Positions 1 through 8,060 are shown, numbered from the stretch's first letter. The stretch: 64,000 nt of DNA from JAVDCA01 sp035293985 (GCA_035293985.1 DATGLS010000027.1:16033-80032), one strand, 5' to 3'. Numbers and translations are program-made. The notes: generated from the letters alone by a model not told the origin.

Positions 1-14
1 CGAGACCGCCGCAC

Positions 15-830
15 GTGGCTGCTGAAAACGGCACGCACCGGTTCCGCTCGCTCTTCATCTCCGACGTCCATCTCGGGACGCGCGGTTGCCAGGCCGATCA
101 ACTGCTCGACTTCCTGCGCTGGCACGAGGCCGATACGATCTATCTGGTCGGCGACATCATCGACGGCTGGCAGCTGCGCACCGGTTGGTACTGGCCGCAA
201 TCGCACAACGACGTGGTGCAGAAGCTGCTGCGCAAAGCGCGCAAGGGCGCGCGACTGATCTACGTCCCCGGCAACCACGACGAGTTCCTGCGCGATTATT
301 TCGGAACCCACTTCGGCGGCATCGAGGTGGTGGACTCGGCCATCCACGAGGCGCCGGACGGCGTGCGCTATCTGGTGGTCCACGGCGATCACTTCGACTT
401 GTTGGTCACGCAGGCGAGGTGGCTCGCGTTGCTGGGCGACAAGGCCTACGAGCTCGCCATCGTGGTCAATCGCATCTTCAACGCGATCCGCCGCCGCCTC
501 GGCTTCGGCTACTGGTCGCTGTCGCGTTGGGCGAAGCTGAAAGTGAAGAACGCGGTGAGCTACATCGGCGAGTTCGAGAGGACGCTGGTCGCCGAGGCGA
601 AGCGCCACGAGGCCGGCGGCGTGATCTGCGGCCACATCCACCTCGCCGCGATCCACCGCGACTTCGGCATCCGCTACGTCAACTGCGGCGACTGGGTCGA
701 GAGCTGCACCGCGATCGCCGAGCACCAGGACGGCCGGATGGAGATCCTCACCTGGACGCAGATCTCGCAAGAGCGCGGCGGCGACGAGGGGACCGACGAG
801 GAAGCGCGCCTGGAGAGTCGGGCGGCGTAA
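15..830 (+). CDS. UDP-2,3-diacylglucosamine diphosphatase-like metallophosphoesterase
   Basis: This is a calcineurin-like phosphoesterase of the LpxH/YbbF-like type, which in lipid A synthesis cleaves UDP-diacylglucosamine to lipid X. The metal-binding motifs are visible in order: SDVHLG near residue 16, GDIID near residue 46, GNHDE near residue 85, the HGDHFD block near residue 123 and the GHIH motif near residue 206. No signal peptide is seen, which fits a cytosolic or membrane-peripheral enzyme. The reading frame is open to the left edge and the GTG used here has no clear ribosome site, so the true start may lie outside the window. Many Rhizobiales carry LpxH-like paralogues whose substrate is unproven, so the exact reaction is inferred. 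Confidence 0.8.
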   Translation: MAAENGTHRFRSLFISDVHLGTRGCQADQLLDFLRWHEADTIYLVGDIIDGWQLRTGWYWPQSHNDVVQKLLRKARKGARLIYVPGNHDEFLRDYFGTHFGGIEVVDSAIHEAPDGVRYLVVHGDHFDLLVTQARWLALLGDKAYELAIVVNRIFNAIRRRLGFGYWSLSRWAKLKVKNAVSYIGEFERTLVAEAKRHEAGGVICGHIHLAAIHRDFGIRYVNCGDWVESCTAIAEHQDGRMEILTWTQISQERGGDEGTDEEARLESRAA

Positions 831-840
831 AATTGATTTG

Positions 841-942
841 CGTCATGGCCGGGCTTGTCCCGGCCATCCACGTCTCCGTTCGGCTTGCTGCAAAGAAAGA
901 CGTGGATGCCCGGCACAAGGCAGCACAAGGCCGGGCATGACG
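841..942. repeat. Intergenic palindromic repeat, 'CGTCATGGCCGGG' type
   Basis: Two arms read CGTCATGGCCGGGCTTG at 841-857 and its reverse complement at 926-942. An inner pair lies around 856-871 and 901-914 (CCCGGCCATCCACG against CGTGGATGCCCGG). The whole unit can fold into a long cruciform or RNA stem. Elements of this form are common between genes in Bradyrhizobium-like genomes. It starts 10 bases after the phosphoesterase stop and may act as a transcription terminator or RNA-stabilising element. Confidence 0.85.
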
Positions 943-1001
943 GGTGGTATTCTTGGCAAGCGGACTTGCCCACCCGCAGTCCCCGGCGCTACCCTTCCGC
1001 C

Positions 1002-1991
1002 ATGCCCGACCGCCCCGAGCAAACGCTGCCGACCGCTGCCGATGTCGATGCGGCGGCGGCGCGCCTGCGCGGGGTCGCGCTGCGCACACCGCTGATCTCT
1101 TCCCCGGCGCTCGATGCCCTCACGGGCGGGCGCGTCTTCCTCAAGGCGGAGACGCTGCAGCGGACCGGCTCGTTCAAGTTCCGCGGCGCGTACAACAAGC
1201 TTTCATCGCTCGCGGCGGAAGCGCGCGCGGGCGGCGTGGTGGCGTTCTCGTCGGGCAACCACGCGCAGGGCGTGGCCGCGGCCGCGAAGCTGCTGGCCAT
1301 GCCGGCCGTGATCGTCATGCCGTTGGACGCGCCGCGGCCGAAGCGCGAGCGCACCAAGGAGTTCGGCGCCGAGGTCGTGCTCTACGATCGCGCGCGCGAC
1401 GATCGCGAGGCGATCGCGCGCGGCATCGCCGACGAGCGCCATGCGGTCCTGGTGCCGCCCTATGACGATGCGCTGGTGATCGCCGGCCAGGGCACGGCCG
1501 GACGCGAGATCGTCGAGGATCTGGCGGCGCTCGGGCTCGCGCCCGACACGGTGATCGTCAATGCGTCGGGCGGCGGCCTCGCGGCGGGCATCGCGCTCGC
1601 CGTCAAGGCGCGTGTGCCGGCCGCGAAGGTTTATACGGCGGAGCCAGCCGGGTTCGACGACCATGCGCGCTCGTTCGCGAGCGGCCATCGCGAGAGGAAC
1701 GACGCGATCAGCGGCACGATCTGCGATGCGCTGATGGCGCAGTCACCGGGGCGCATCACGTTCGAGATCAACCGCGCGCTGGTCGGCGCCGGCGTCGCGG
1801 CGAGCGATGAGGAGGTCGGCCGCGCCGTGGCGTTCGCGTTCCGCGAGCTCAAGCTCGTGGTCGAGCCGGGCGGGGCGGTGGGGCTCGCGGCGCTGCTCGC
1901 CGGCAGGATCGACGTGCGCGGCAAGATCGCGGTCGCGGTGCTCTCCGGCGGCAATGTGGACCCGGAGCTGTTCACGCGGTTGGTGGCGTGA
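1002..1991 (+). CDS. Pyridoxal-phosphate threonine/serine dehydratase
   Basis: This is a 329-residue single-domain fold-type II PLP enzyme that deaminates threonine or serine to 2-oxobutyrate or pyruvate. The PLP lysine is K59 in GSFKFRGA, the phosphate-gripping loop SGNHAQG is at residues 84-90, and a glycine-rich SGGG loop follows further on. The length matches the short catabolic or serine-racemase-like class; no C-terminal ACT regulatory domain is present, so feedback control by isoleucine is unlikely. The start was placed at the ATG at 1002 because homology begins just after it; open frame upstream runs into the palindromic repeat. Threonine dehydratase, serine racemase and hydroxyaspartate dehydratase cannot be told apart here. 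Confidence 0.85.
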   Translation: MPDRPEQTLPTAADVDAAAARLRGVALRTPLISSPALDALTGGRVFLKAETLQRTGSFKFRGAYNKLSSLAAEARAGGVVAFSSGNHAQGVAAAAKLLAMPAVIVMPLDAPRPKRERTKEFGAEVVLYDRARDDREAIARGIADERHAVLVPPYDDALVIAGQGTAGREIVEDLAALGLAPDTVIVNASGGGLAAGIALAVKARVPAAKVYTAEPAGFDDHARSFASGHRERNDAISGTICDALMAQSPGRITFEINRALVGAGVAASDEEVGRAVAFAFRELKLVVEPGGAVGLAALLAGRIDVRGKIAVAVLSGGNVDPELFTRLVA

Positions 1992-2009
1992 GCGAGGCTT
2001 TTCGGCTTC

Positions 2010-2303
2010 TCATCCGGGTGAAGCAAGCTCCGGGCCATAACCTGCGTCTTCCAACAACCGGCGCGCATCCGAACCGCAACAATCCTGCACGATGATGCGG
2101 ATCGGAAACGCCTGAAGCGAACCCGTGAGAACGCTCAGGTTGTAGTCGGCCACCATGAAAGGGATGTGTGCCGCGGTGAGCAGCGCCGTGATGGCGGATA
2201 GCGCGACTGGATCATTCGTCCGCACCAGCTCGACGGCAGCCCAGTCGGCGTGAACTTTTGCGCGAGGATGATCGGGTGCCCGCGACATCCAGACCCCCTC
2301 CAT
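2010..2303 (-). CDS. DUF2007 domain protein
   Basis: This small soluble protein of 97 residues has the DUF2007 pattern: an N-terminal ELVRTNDPV strand, the IPF(M)VADYNLSVLTGS core and a C-terminal helix DARRLLEDAG. The family is often annotated as a putative signal-transducing protein, and a nucleotidyl-transferase PII-like fold has been suggested, but its function is unknown. The ATG at 2303 is preceded by AGGA at good distance; an internal ATG (residue 6) is an alternative. It is transcribed away from the GntR gene, so the intergenic TGATATAT sites could influence it as well. Its end lies close to and convergent with the dehydratase gene. Confidence 0.7.
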   Translation of the reverse strand: MEGVWMSRAPDHPRAKVHADWAAVELVRTNDPVALSAITALLTAAHIPFMVADYNLSVLTGSLQAFPIRIIVQDCCGSDARRLLEDAGYGPELASPG

Positions 2304-2430
2304 GCTTTCCTGCGTCCTGGCCGATGATACTTAGGCGCGAGAAAGCCCGTTCGAAGTGCATGGGCATCCGAATTGGTTCGTGCGAGCGCGGGCCGCCACC
2401 GGCGCCTACAGCCGGTTGATGATGGTGCGG

Positions 2431-2473
2431 CGGCTGTGATATATGAGCGGCTGTGATATATGAGACATATGTC
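2431..2473. promoter_or_regulatory. Probable GntR operator: tandem 17-bp repeat plus palindrome
   Basis: A perfect tandem duplication of CGGCTGTGATATATGAG occupies 2431-2447 and 2448-2464, followed directly by the perfect palindrome GACATATGTC at 2464-2473. The TGATATAT core is the half-site type known for FCD-subfamily GntR repressors. It sits immediately upstream of the GntR gene start at 2486, consistent with autoregulation. The same core recurs before the hydroxylase gene at 3701. Binding is inferred. Confidence 0.6.
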
Positions 2474-2485
2474 AGAGGCGGCGAC

Positions 2486-3193
2486 GTGACCCGAAGCAGG
2501 ACCAGCGTTGTGCGCACGCCCGCGCGGCCGCGCTCCGTCGCCGCGCCGGCGCCGCCCGCGGAGACGCTCACCGAGCAGGCCTACCGCGCGGTCGAGGAGC
2601 AGATCGTCACGCTGCGCCTCAAGCCGGGCGATGTCCTTTCCGAGCAGATGCTGTCGGCCAACCTTCGCTTCGGCCGCACGCCGATCCGGGAGGCGCTGCA
2701 GCGGCTCGCGCGCGAAGGGCTGGTGACGATCCTGCCGCGCAAGGGGATTCTCGTCTCCGACCTCAATCCGCGCACCCAGCTCCTCGTCCTCGAGGTCCGC
2801 CGCGAGCTCGAGCGGCTGCTCAGCCGGGCCGGAGCCGAGCGCGCGAGCGCCGAGCAGCGCGCCCAGCTCATCCGCATCGCCGACGGCATGGACCGCGCGG
2901 CGAAAACCAACGACGACATGGCCTTCATGCGGCTCGACCGCGAGATGAACGCGCTGGTGGTCGAGGCGGCGCACAACGACTACGCGGCGCGCTCGATGAA
3001 GCTGCTGCAGGGCCTGTCGCGCCGCTTCTGGTACATGCACTACCGCGAGGCCGCGGACCTGCCGCTGTGCGCGCGCCTGCACGCGAACCAGGCGCGCGCG
3101 ATCGCCAAGGGCAACGCCGAGCAGGCTTCCCGCGCGAGCGACAAGCTCATGGACTACGTCGAGACGTTCACGCGGGCGACGGTTTCGGTGTGA
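2486..3193 (+). CDS. GntR-family (FCD/FadR-type) transcriptional regulator
   Basis: This is a 235-residue regulator. The N-terminal winged helix is seen in LTEQAYRAVEEQIV, LKPGDVLSEQ and GRTPIREALQRLAREGLV (about residues 29-80). The C-terminal all-helical FCD ligand domain follows, with only part of the usual metal-binding Asp/His set recognisable. FCD regulators typically repress catabolic operons and release DNA when they bind an organic acid or acyl ligand. The GTG at 2486 was chosen because the DNA upstream is the tandem operator-like repeat rather than coding sequence. Neighbours at 3.2-5.9 kb, including a second TGATATATCA site, suggest it controls the hydroxylase/dehydrogenase operon. 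Confidence 0.85.
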   Translation: MTRSRTSVVRTPARPRSVAAPAPPAETLTEQAYRAVEEQIVTLRLKPGDVLSEQMLSANLRFGRTPIREALQRLAREGLVTILPRKGILVSDLNPRTQLLVLEVRRELERLLSRAGAERASAEQRAQLIRIADGMDRAAKTNDDMAFMRLDREMNALVVEAAHNDYAARSMKLLQGLSRRFWYMHYREAADLPLCARLHANQARAIAKGNAEQASRASDKLMDYVETFTRATVSV

Positions 3194-3219
3194 GCCGAGG
3201 CAAGCCGAGGGGTTGAGTG

Positions 3220-3516
3220 ATGACGACGTACGAGGGAAAACGCACCATCGACGGCCTGGTCGTGACCGCCGACGGCAAGCGGCTCGACGAGCACTACGAG
3301 GTCAAGCGTTTCACCAAATACGGGTTCGAATGGACCTATGAGGGCGAGAGCCCGCAGCAGCTCGCGCTCGCCATCCTGTACGACCATCTCGGCGACAAGG
3401 ACCGCGCCATCCGCTTGTCGGAGCCTTTCATGAAGCGGGTGGTCGCGAATTTCGACAATGACTGGACGCTCGCCGGCGAGGAGGTCGCGGCCTTCGTCGG
3501 CGGGCACGAACGGTAG
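3220..3516 (+). CDS. Small DUF6166-like protein
   Basis: This 98-residue protein opens with a YEGKRTIDGLVVTADGKRL strand region and contains GFEWTYEGESPQQLALAILYDHLGD, a pattern I associate with DUF6166 proteins of unknown function. No signal peptide, membrane segment or metal motif is visible. The ATG at 3220 follows a GAGGGG ribosome site; a GTG lies one codon upstream. It starts 26 bases after the GntR stop and is probably co-transcribed. Its TAG stop is formed by the first bases of the palindromic repeat that follows, so the last residues may have been reshaped by insertion of that element. The family name is from memory; the coding call is firm. Confidence 0.65.
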   Translation: MTTYEGKRTIDGLVVTADGKRLDEHYEVKRFTKYGFEWTYEGESPQQLALAILYDHLGDKDRAIRLSEPFMKRVVANFDNDWTLAGEEVAAFVGGHER

Positions 3517-3658
3517 GGTGGGCAAAGGCGGCCGAGGTGCCAGCATCATCGCACGCCCTCAGACCCGCCGTGGCCACGCGGACGCATCAACGCGCGGGCA
3601 CGGCGGGTCGGACAGCGTGCCGTCGCCGAGGTATCTCGGCCGCCTTTGCCCACGCTAC
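3513..3658. repeat. Nested palindromic repeat, 'GTAGGGTGGGCAAAG' type
   Basis: The left arm GTAGGGTGGGCAAAGGCGGC starts at 3513 and the matching right arm GCCGCCTTTGCCCACGCTAC ends at 3658, with one mismatch. Inside lies a second inverted pair around ACCCGCCGTG and CACGGCGGGT (about 3563-3610). This is a common intergenic element of Bradyrhizobium-like genomes. The TAG at 3514-3516 inside the left arm terminates the upstream gene. Confidence 0.85.
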
Positions 3659-3687
3659 GGATCGGCCGATTGAACACGTCGATCGCT

Positions 3688-3710
3688 TGTGATAGATCTG
3701 TGATATATCA
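3688..3710. promoter_or_regulatory. Probable GntR operator upstream of the hydroxylase operon
   Basis: The sequence holds two TGTGAT half-sites spaced 11 bases apart (3688 and 3699) and the perfect palindrome TGATATATCA at 3701-3710. It repeats the TGATATAT core found in tandem before the GntR gene. It lies 35 bases upstream of the hydroxylase start codon, where a bound repressor would block transcription. Confidence 0.6.
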
Positions 3711-3745
3711 GGTGGCGGCAGGGACGGCCGCCGGGAGAGCAGGCG

Positions 3746-4516
3746 ATGATCGGCCAACGGCAAATCGACTTCCGCAACGAGTACCGCTCGCGAATTCTCG
3801 GCTGGTACGACGGCTACTTCCACATCGTGCTGATCTACGCGATCGGCGCGGCGGTGTTCTACATCTATGTCGGGCACATCCATAATGTGACCTGGGCCGA
3901 GTGGCTCACGGTGCCGGCGACCTTCCTGTTCACCAACCTGTTCGAATGGGCCGTGCACAAATACGTCATGCACCGGCCCGTCAACATCAAGGGCCTGCGC
4001 GCGATCTACGAGCGGCACACGCTCAACCATCACCAGTTCTTCACCGACAGCGAGATGCGCTTTCGCGACCACAAGGACTGGCGCGTCACGGTGTTCCCGC
4101 CCTATGCGCTGGTCGTCTTCACCCTGATGTCGCTGCCGGCCGCGATCATTCTCGGGCTCCTGCTCACGCCCAATGTCGGCTGGCTGTTCATGTGCACGAC
4201 CACCGGCATGTATCTCGTCTACGAGTTCATGCACTTCTGCTGCCACGTCGACGAGAATGCGTTCGTGCGTCACTGCCCGTTGGTCAACACGCTGCGCCGG
4301 CACCACACGGCGCACCACAATGCGCGGCTGATGATGGAGGTGAACATGAACCTCACCTTCCCCATCGCCGACTGGCTGTTCGGCACCTCCGACCTCGATC
4401 GCGGTCTCGTCGGCACGCTGCTCAACGGCTACGACACGCGCCATCTCAAGAAGACGCTGCGCAGCACGCCGCGCCGTCCGGACGAGGCCGCGGCCGAGCC
4501 GGTCGGCACCCACTAG
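3746..4516 (+). CDS. Fatty acid hydroxylase/sterol desaturase superfamily membrane di-iron enzyme
   Basis: This 256-residue integral membrane oxygenase has the full set of histidine boxes for a di-iron centre: HKYVMH (H71, H76), HTLNHH (H91, H95, H96), HFCCH (H163, H167) and HHTAHH (H186-H191). Hydrophobic segments lie near residues 25-45, 53-70 and 118-160. Members hydroxylate or desaturate acyl chains, carotenoids or sterols using O2; the substrate here cannot be told. It heads a likely operon with a 61-residue membrane protein 9 bases downstream and a zinc alcohol dehydrogenase 216 bases further on. A TGATATATCA site upstream suggests GntR control. Confidence 0.85.
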   Translation: MIGQRQIDFRNEYRSRILGWYDGYFHIVLIYAIGAAVFYIYVGHIHNVTWAEWLTVPATFLFTNLFEWAVHKYVMHRPVNIKGLRAIYERHTLNHHQFFTDSEMRFRDHKDWRVTVFPPYALVVFTLMSLPAAIILGLLLTPNVGWLFMCTTTGMYLVYEFMHFCCHVDENAFVRHCPLVNTLRRHHTAHHNARLMMEVNMNLTFPIADWLFGTSDLDRGLVGTLLNGYDTRHLKKTLRSTPRRPDEAAAEPVGTH

Positions 4517-4525
4517 GGGGGCGCC

Positions 4526-4711
4526 ATGCCGACCGACGTCAAGGCAGGGGTCTCGGTGGTGGTGCTGATCGTCGCCGCGATACTGGCGTGGTGGCACGGC
4601 TCGCCGATCCGGCCCGACTACGCGATCGCGGTGATTGCCACCGCGATCTTCATGGTGATCGCCATGTGGATCTTCCCCGAGGCCGGGGTGAAGAAGAGCA
4701 GGGCGAAGTAG
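4526..4711 (+). CDS. Small two-helix membrane protein
   Basis: This 61-residue protein consists almost entirely of two hydrophobic segments (about residues 8-23 and 32-50) with a basic C-terminus, KKSRAK. It begins 9 bases after the hydroxylase stop and 16 bases before the dehydrogenase start, which argues for co-transcription and possibly for a membrane partner or small subunit of the hydroxylase. I do not recognise a named family. The ATG has a GGGGG ribosome-site-like run just upstream. The coding call rests on operon placement and composition. Confidence 0.6.
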   Translation: MPTDVKAGVSVVVLIVAAILAWWHGSPIRPDYAIAVIATAIFMVIAMWIFPEAGVKKSRAK

Positions 4712-4727
4712 GGCGCTCGCCGCAACG

Positions 4728-5873
4728 ATGACCTTGCAGTACGAGGCTGCCGTCCTGCACGCCGCCGGGGCCGCGCTCGCGATCGAGCGGGTGGAGGCGG
4801 TGGGGCTCGCGCCCCATGACGTGCTGGTGCGGGTGCGCGCCGCCGGCCTCTGTCACACCGACCTCGAGGTGATCGAGGGGTCGCTGCGCTATCCGATGCC
4901 GATCGTGCTCGGCCACGAGGCGGCGGGCGTGGTCGAGGCAGTCGGCAGCGCGGTGACGAAGCCCCGCGTCGGCGACCACGTCGTGCTGTCGTGGAATCCG
5001 CACTGCGGTCATTGCTTCTATTGCGACCGCGGCCTGCCGATCCTGTGCGAGCCCTATCTCGCCAAGGGGCCGCAGGCGGTGCAGTTCGACGGCCAGTGCA
5101 AGGCGCGGCGCGTCGACGGCGGCGGCGAGCTCAGGCACCTCATGTTCCTCGGCGCCTTCGGCGACTACTGCATCGTGCAGGACCAGCAGGCGATCGCGGT
5201 CCCGAACGACATTCCGTTCGATCGCGCCTGCCTGATCGGGTGCGGCGTGATGACCGGGGTCGGCGCCGCGCTCAACGTGGCGCGCATCGGCCGCGCCGAT
5301 ACGGTGATGATCGTCGGCTGTGGCGCGGTCGGCCTTTCGGCCGTGCAGGGCGCGCGGCTCGCCGGCGCGGCGCGCATCGTCGCGGTCGATCTCGACGACA
5401 AGAAGCTCGCGCTGGCGCGGCGGATGGGCGCGACGGATACGGTCAATGCGAAGATCGAGGACGCGCTGGCGGTCGCCAAGCAGCTGACGGACAACCGCGG
5501 CGTCGATGCGGTGATCGAGGCGGCCGGCAGCGGCGCCGGCTTTCGCCTCAGTGTCGAGGCGGTGCGGCCGGGCGGCGAGGTGGTGTGGCTCGGCAAGATC
5601 GACGTCGCCAAGGACGTTGCGTTCCGCTGGGGCGCGCTGATGCAGGAAAAGCGCCTGCGCCGCTCGAGCTACGGCGAGGCGCGGCCGGCGCGCGACTTTC
5701 CGCTGCTGGCGCAGGCCTATCTCGACGGCCGGCTGATGCTCGACGAGATGATCACGGCGCGCATCGCGCTCGGCGCGATCAACGAGGGTTTCGCCGCGCT
5801 GCGCAACGGCGAGGCGATCCGCAGCGTGGTGATGTTCGATCAAGCTAACGCGCCAGCTGCTCGCCGGATTTGA
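4728..5873 (+). CDS. Zinc-dependent alcohol dehydrogenase (MDR superfamily)
   Basis: This 381-residue NAD(P)-dependent medium-chain dehydrogenase oxidises an alcohol to an aldehyde. Catalytic zinc ligands are C42 in GLCHTD and H63/E64 in GHEAAG. The four structural-zinc cysteines C93, C96, C99 and C107 are all present. The Rossmann motif GCGAVGLSA follows in the middle of the protein. The long loop and overall pattern resemble the class III/aryl-alcohol type. As the third gene after the membrane hydroxylase it plausibly oxidises the alcohol that enzyme makes. Its 3' end overlaps the convergent LRR gene by 29 bases. Confidence 0.88.
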   Translation: MTLQYEAAVLHAAGAALAIERVEAVGLAPHDVLVRVRAAGLCHTDLEVIEGSLRYPMPIVLGHEAAGVVEAVGSAVTKPRVGDHVVLSWNPHCGHCFYCDRGLPILCEPYLAKGPQAVQFDGQCKARRVDGGGELRHLMFLGAFGDYCIVQDQQAIAVPNDIPFDRACLIGCGVMTGVGAALNVARIGRADTVMIVGCGAVGLSAVQGARLAGAARIVAVDLDDKKLALARRMGATDTVNAKIEDALAVAKQLTDNRGVDAVIEAAGSGAGFRLSVEAVRPGGEVVWLGKIDVAKDVAFRWGALMQEKRLRRSSYGEARPARDFPLLAQAYLDGRLMLDEMITARIALGAINEGFAALRNGEAIRSVVMFDQANAPAARRI

Positions 5874-6813
5874 GCCCCGCATTGCCCGACACGTCGAATA
5901 CCGTCAGCCGATTCGCAAGGCCCGCCGGAACGGTGCCTGTGAGGTGGTTGTGGTCGAGGCGCAGCACTTGCAGGGCCGGCGCGCTCGCGAGACTCGGCGG
6001 GATCGGCCCGGTCAGCTGATTGCGGTTGAGCCGCAGGTCGGTGAGCTGCGTGAGCTGGCCGAAAGCGTCCGGGATCGGACCGGACAGCGCATTGTTCGTG
6101 AGCAGCAGCAGGCCGAGGCTCGGGCTCAGCGCGGCCGGAATCGGGCCGCTCAGATGGTTGTTGTGGAGCAGGAGGTTCTTCAGCCGCGGCTGGCGCAGCA
6201 GGGCGGCGGGCAGCGGGCCTGAGATGCGATTGTCGTTGCCCCAGAACTCGGTCAAATGGGGCGTATCCCATTTCGCCGGCAGCGGGCCGGACATCTGGTT
6301 GGCGTGAATATCGAGGTACTCCAGCTGCGGCAGCATGGCGACCGAGTCGGGCAGCCGGCCGGTGATCTTGTTGCCCTTGATCCACAGGTTCTTGAGCGCG
6401 CGGCAGTTGCCGAGCTCATCCGGCAGCGTGCCATAAAGATTGCTGAAGGAGAGATGCAGCGTCTGCAGCCGCTGCAGGCCGCATACCGCCGCCGACAGCC
6501 GTCCGGTGACGTTGTTGTCGTAGATCGTTAGCGTGATGACGTAGCCGTCGGCATCGGTGGTGACGCCATGCCATTTGCCGACGGGCTGATCGCTGCCCCA
6601 GAAATCGCGCTTGAGCCAGTCCGGCCCGCCCATGGCATTGTAGAACGCCATCAAAGCCTGCCGTTCGTGGTCGCGTACGGCGGGATCGCGCGGCTCCGGC
6701 CGGCTGGGCGCGGCCGCCGGCGCGGGCGTGTCGTCGGCGATGGCCGGCAAAGGCGCCGCCGCCAGAAGGGCTGCGAGCGCCAGCATGGCCGCGCCAGCTC
6801 GGGGTCTCGTCAT
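5845..6813 (-). CDS. Secreted plant-type leucine-rich-repeat protein
   Basis: This is a 322-residue exported protein. A signal peptide covers residues 1-26 (hydrophobic core ending AIADD), followed by a Pro/Ala linker. Next comes a cap region with ERQALMAFYNAMGGPDW and a WHGV motif, like the LRRNT cap of plant receptor kinases. About eight 24-residue repeats follow with the plant-specific LxGxIP or LxGxLP signature, for example NHLSGPIP, NALSGPIP and NQLTGPIP. There is no kinase or anchor, so it is periplasmic or extracellular and probably binds a protein or glycan. The ATG at 6813 directly precedes the signal peptide. Its role is unknown; such proteins are scattered in bacteria. Confidence 0.85.
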   Translation of the reverse strand: MTRPRAGAAMLALAALLAAAPLPAIADDTPAPAAAPSRPEPRDPAVRDHERQALMAFYNAMGGPDWLKRDFWGSDQPVGKWHGVTTDADGYVITLTIYDNNVTGRLSAAVCGLQRLQTLHLSFSNLYGTLPDELGNCRALKNLWIKGNKITGRLPDSVAMLPQLEYLDIHANQMSGPLPAKWDTPHLTEFWGNDNRISGPLPAALLRQPRLKNLLLHNNHLSGPIPAALSPSLGLLLLTNNALSGPIPDAFGQLTQLTDLRLNRNQLTGPIPPSLASAPALQVLRLDHNHLTGTVPAGLANRLTVFDVSGNAGLKSGEQLAR

Positions 6814-6863
6814 CGGGGCCTCGTCGGAGAAAAAGCGATGCCGGCAAATTCCATCCTACGACA

Positions 6864-7889
6864 TCAATTCGCGGCGCGCCGGTCGGCTTTGACGAATTTC
6901 TTCACCGTCATGTTGGCGGTGAAACCGCCGAAGACGTTGCCCTCGGCGTCGGCCGCGACGCCTTCCGGCAGCTCGGTGGTGCCGGCGCTGTCGATGAAGG
7001 CGATCACCTTGCCATCCTTGACGCTGCCGATGCGGATGCCCTGCTTGAAGCCCTTGTTGAACTTCTCGCCCGACTGGGAGTCGGCGACGTAGAGCATGTC
7101 ATGCTCGTCGATGAACACGCCGCTCGGGCGGCCGAACTGCTTCCATTCGGCGATGAACTTGCCGTCCTGGTCGAAGATCTGGACGCGGCTGTTCATGCGG
7201 TCGGCGACGAAGAGGCGGCCTTGCGAATCCATCGCGAGGCCGTGCGGCGTGTCGAACTCGCCCGGCCCCGGGCCCTTGCGGCCCCAGGCGAGGATGAACT
7301 TGCCGTCCTTGGAGAACTTGACGATGCGCGCATTGGTGTCGCCGCCGTGCCCGTCGGCGACGAAGATGTCGCCGTTCGCCGCGACCACGACGTCGGAGGG
7401 CGCATTGAAGTGATGCTGGTCGTTACCGGCGACGCCCGGCGTGCCGAGCGTCATCAGCACCTTGCCGTCCGGGCTGAACTCGACGACGACCTGGCCCTTG
7501 CCGCCCTCGTCCTTGGCGTCGGTGACCCAGACATTGCCGTCGCGGTCGACGAACAGCCCGTGCGGCCAGTTGAACATGCCGGCGCCGAAGCTCGTCACGA
7601 GCTTGCCCGAGGCGTCGAACTTCTGGATCGGCGCAATCGATGAGCCGGTGCAGGTCTTGGCCCCGCAGCGGTCGAACACCCACACGCTCTTGCCGTCGCG
7701 ATCGATGTCGATGCCGATCGCCATGCCCCAGACGCGGCCGGGCTGCAGCTGCGCCCAGTTGTCGATCACGCGATAGCCGTTGGGCGCGGAGTTGACGGCG
7801 GAGTTGACGTCTTGCGCGCAAACCGCGCCGAACGCGAGGGCGGCGGTGACGAAGGCGCCGCCGAGCATAGCCATGGTCGAAGAGCGCAT
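6864..7889 (-). CDS. Exported NHL-repeat beta-propeller protein
   Basis: This 341-residue protein has a signal peptide (residues 1-25, cleavage near VCAQD) and six or so NHL-type blades, visible as repeated F(D)xPHGL(F/A)(V/M)D..G.(V/L)(W/F)V(T/A)D segments. The arrangement resembles the lyase half of peptidylglycine alpha-amidating enzymes and many secreted 'peptidyl-alpha-hydroxyglycine lyase-like' proteins of proteobacteria, whose function is unproven. The start is supported by GGAGG six bases upstream of the ATG. It lies 50 bases downstream of the LRR gene's start on the same strand, so the two exported proteins may form one transcript. Confidence 0.8.
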   Translation of the reverse strand: MRSSTMAMLGGAFVTAALAFGAVCAQDVNSAVNSAPNGYRVIDNWAQLQPGRVWGMAIGIDIDRDGKSVWVFDRCGAKTCTGSSIAPIQKFDASGKLVTSFGAGMFNWPHGLFVDRDGNVWVTDAKDEGGKGQVVVEFSPDGKVLMTLGTPGVAGNDQHHFNAPSDVVVAANGDIFVADGHGGDTNARIVKFSKDGKFILAWGRKGPGPGEFDTPHGLAMDSQGRLFVADRMNSRVQIFDQDGKFIAEWKQFGRPSGVFIDEHDMLYVADSQSGEKFNKGFKQGIRIGSVKDGKVIAFIDSAGTTELPEGVAADAEGNVFGGFTANMTVKKFVKADRRAAN

Positions 7890-8060
7890 GGAAGTCCTCC
7901 CGATGACGATGCGCGTTGGCCGCGCCTATTCGGGCTTGATGTCGGCGCATGTTCTCGTCGGCGAACCGTGACGACTTCGCCGGAACATGCGCTCGCCCGC
8001 CGAGCATGCGCCTTTGCGGCCGCACCCGCAATCGGGTTGCGGACGGGCCACGGGCGTCGA

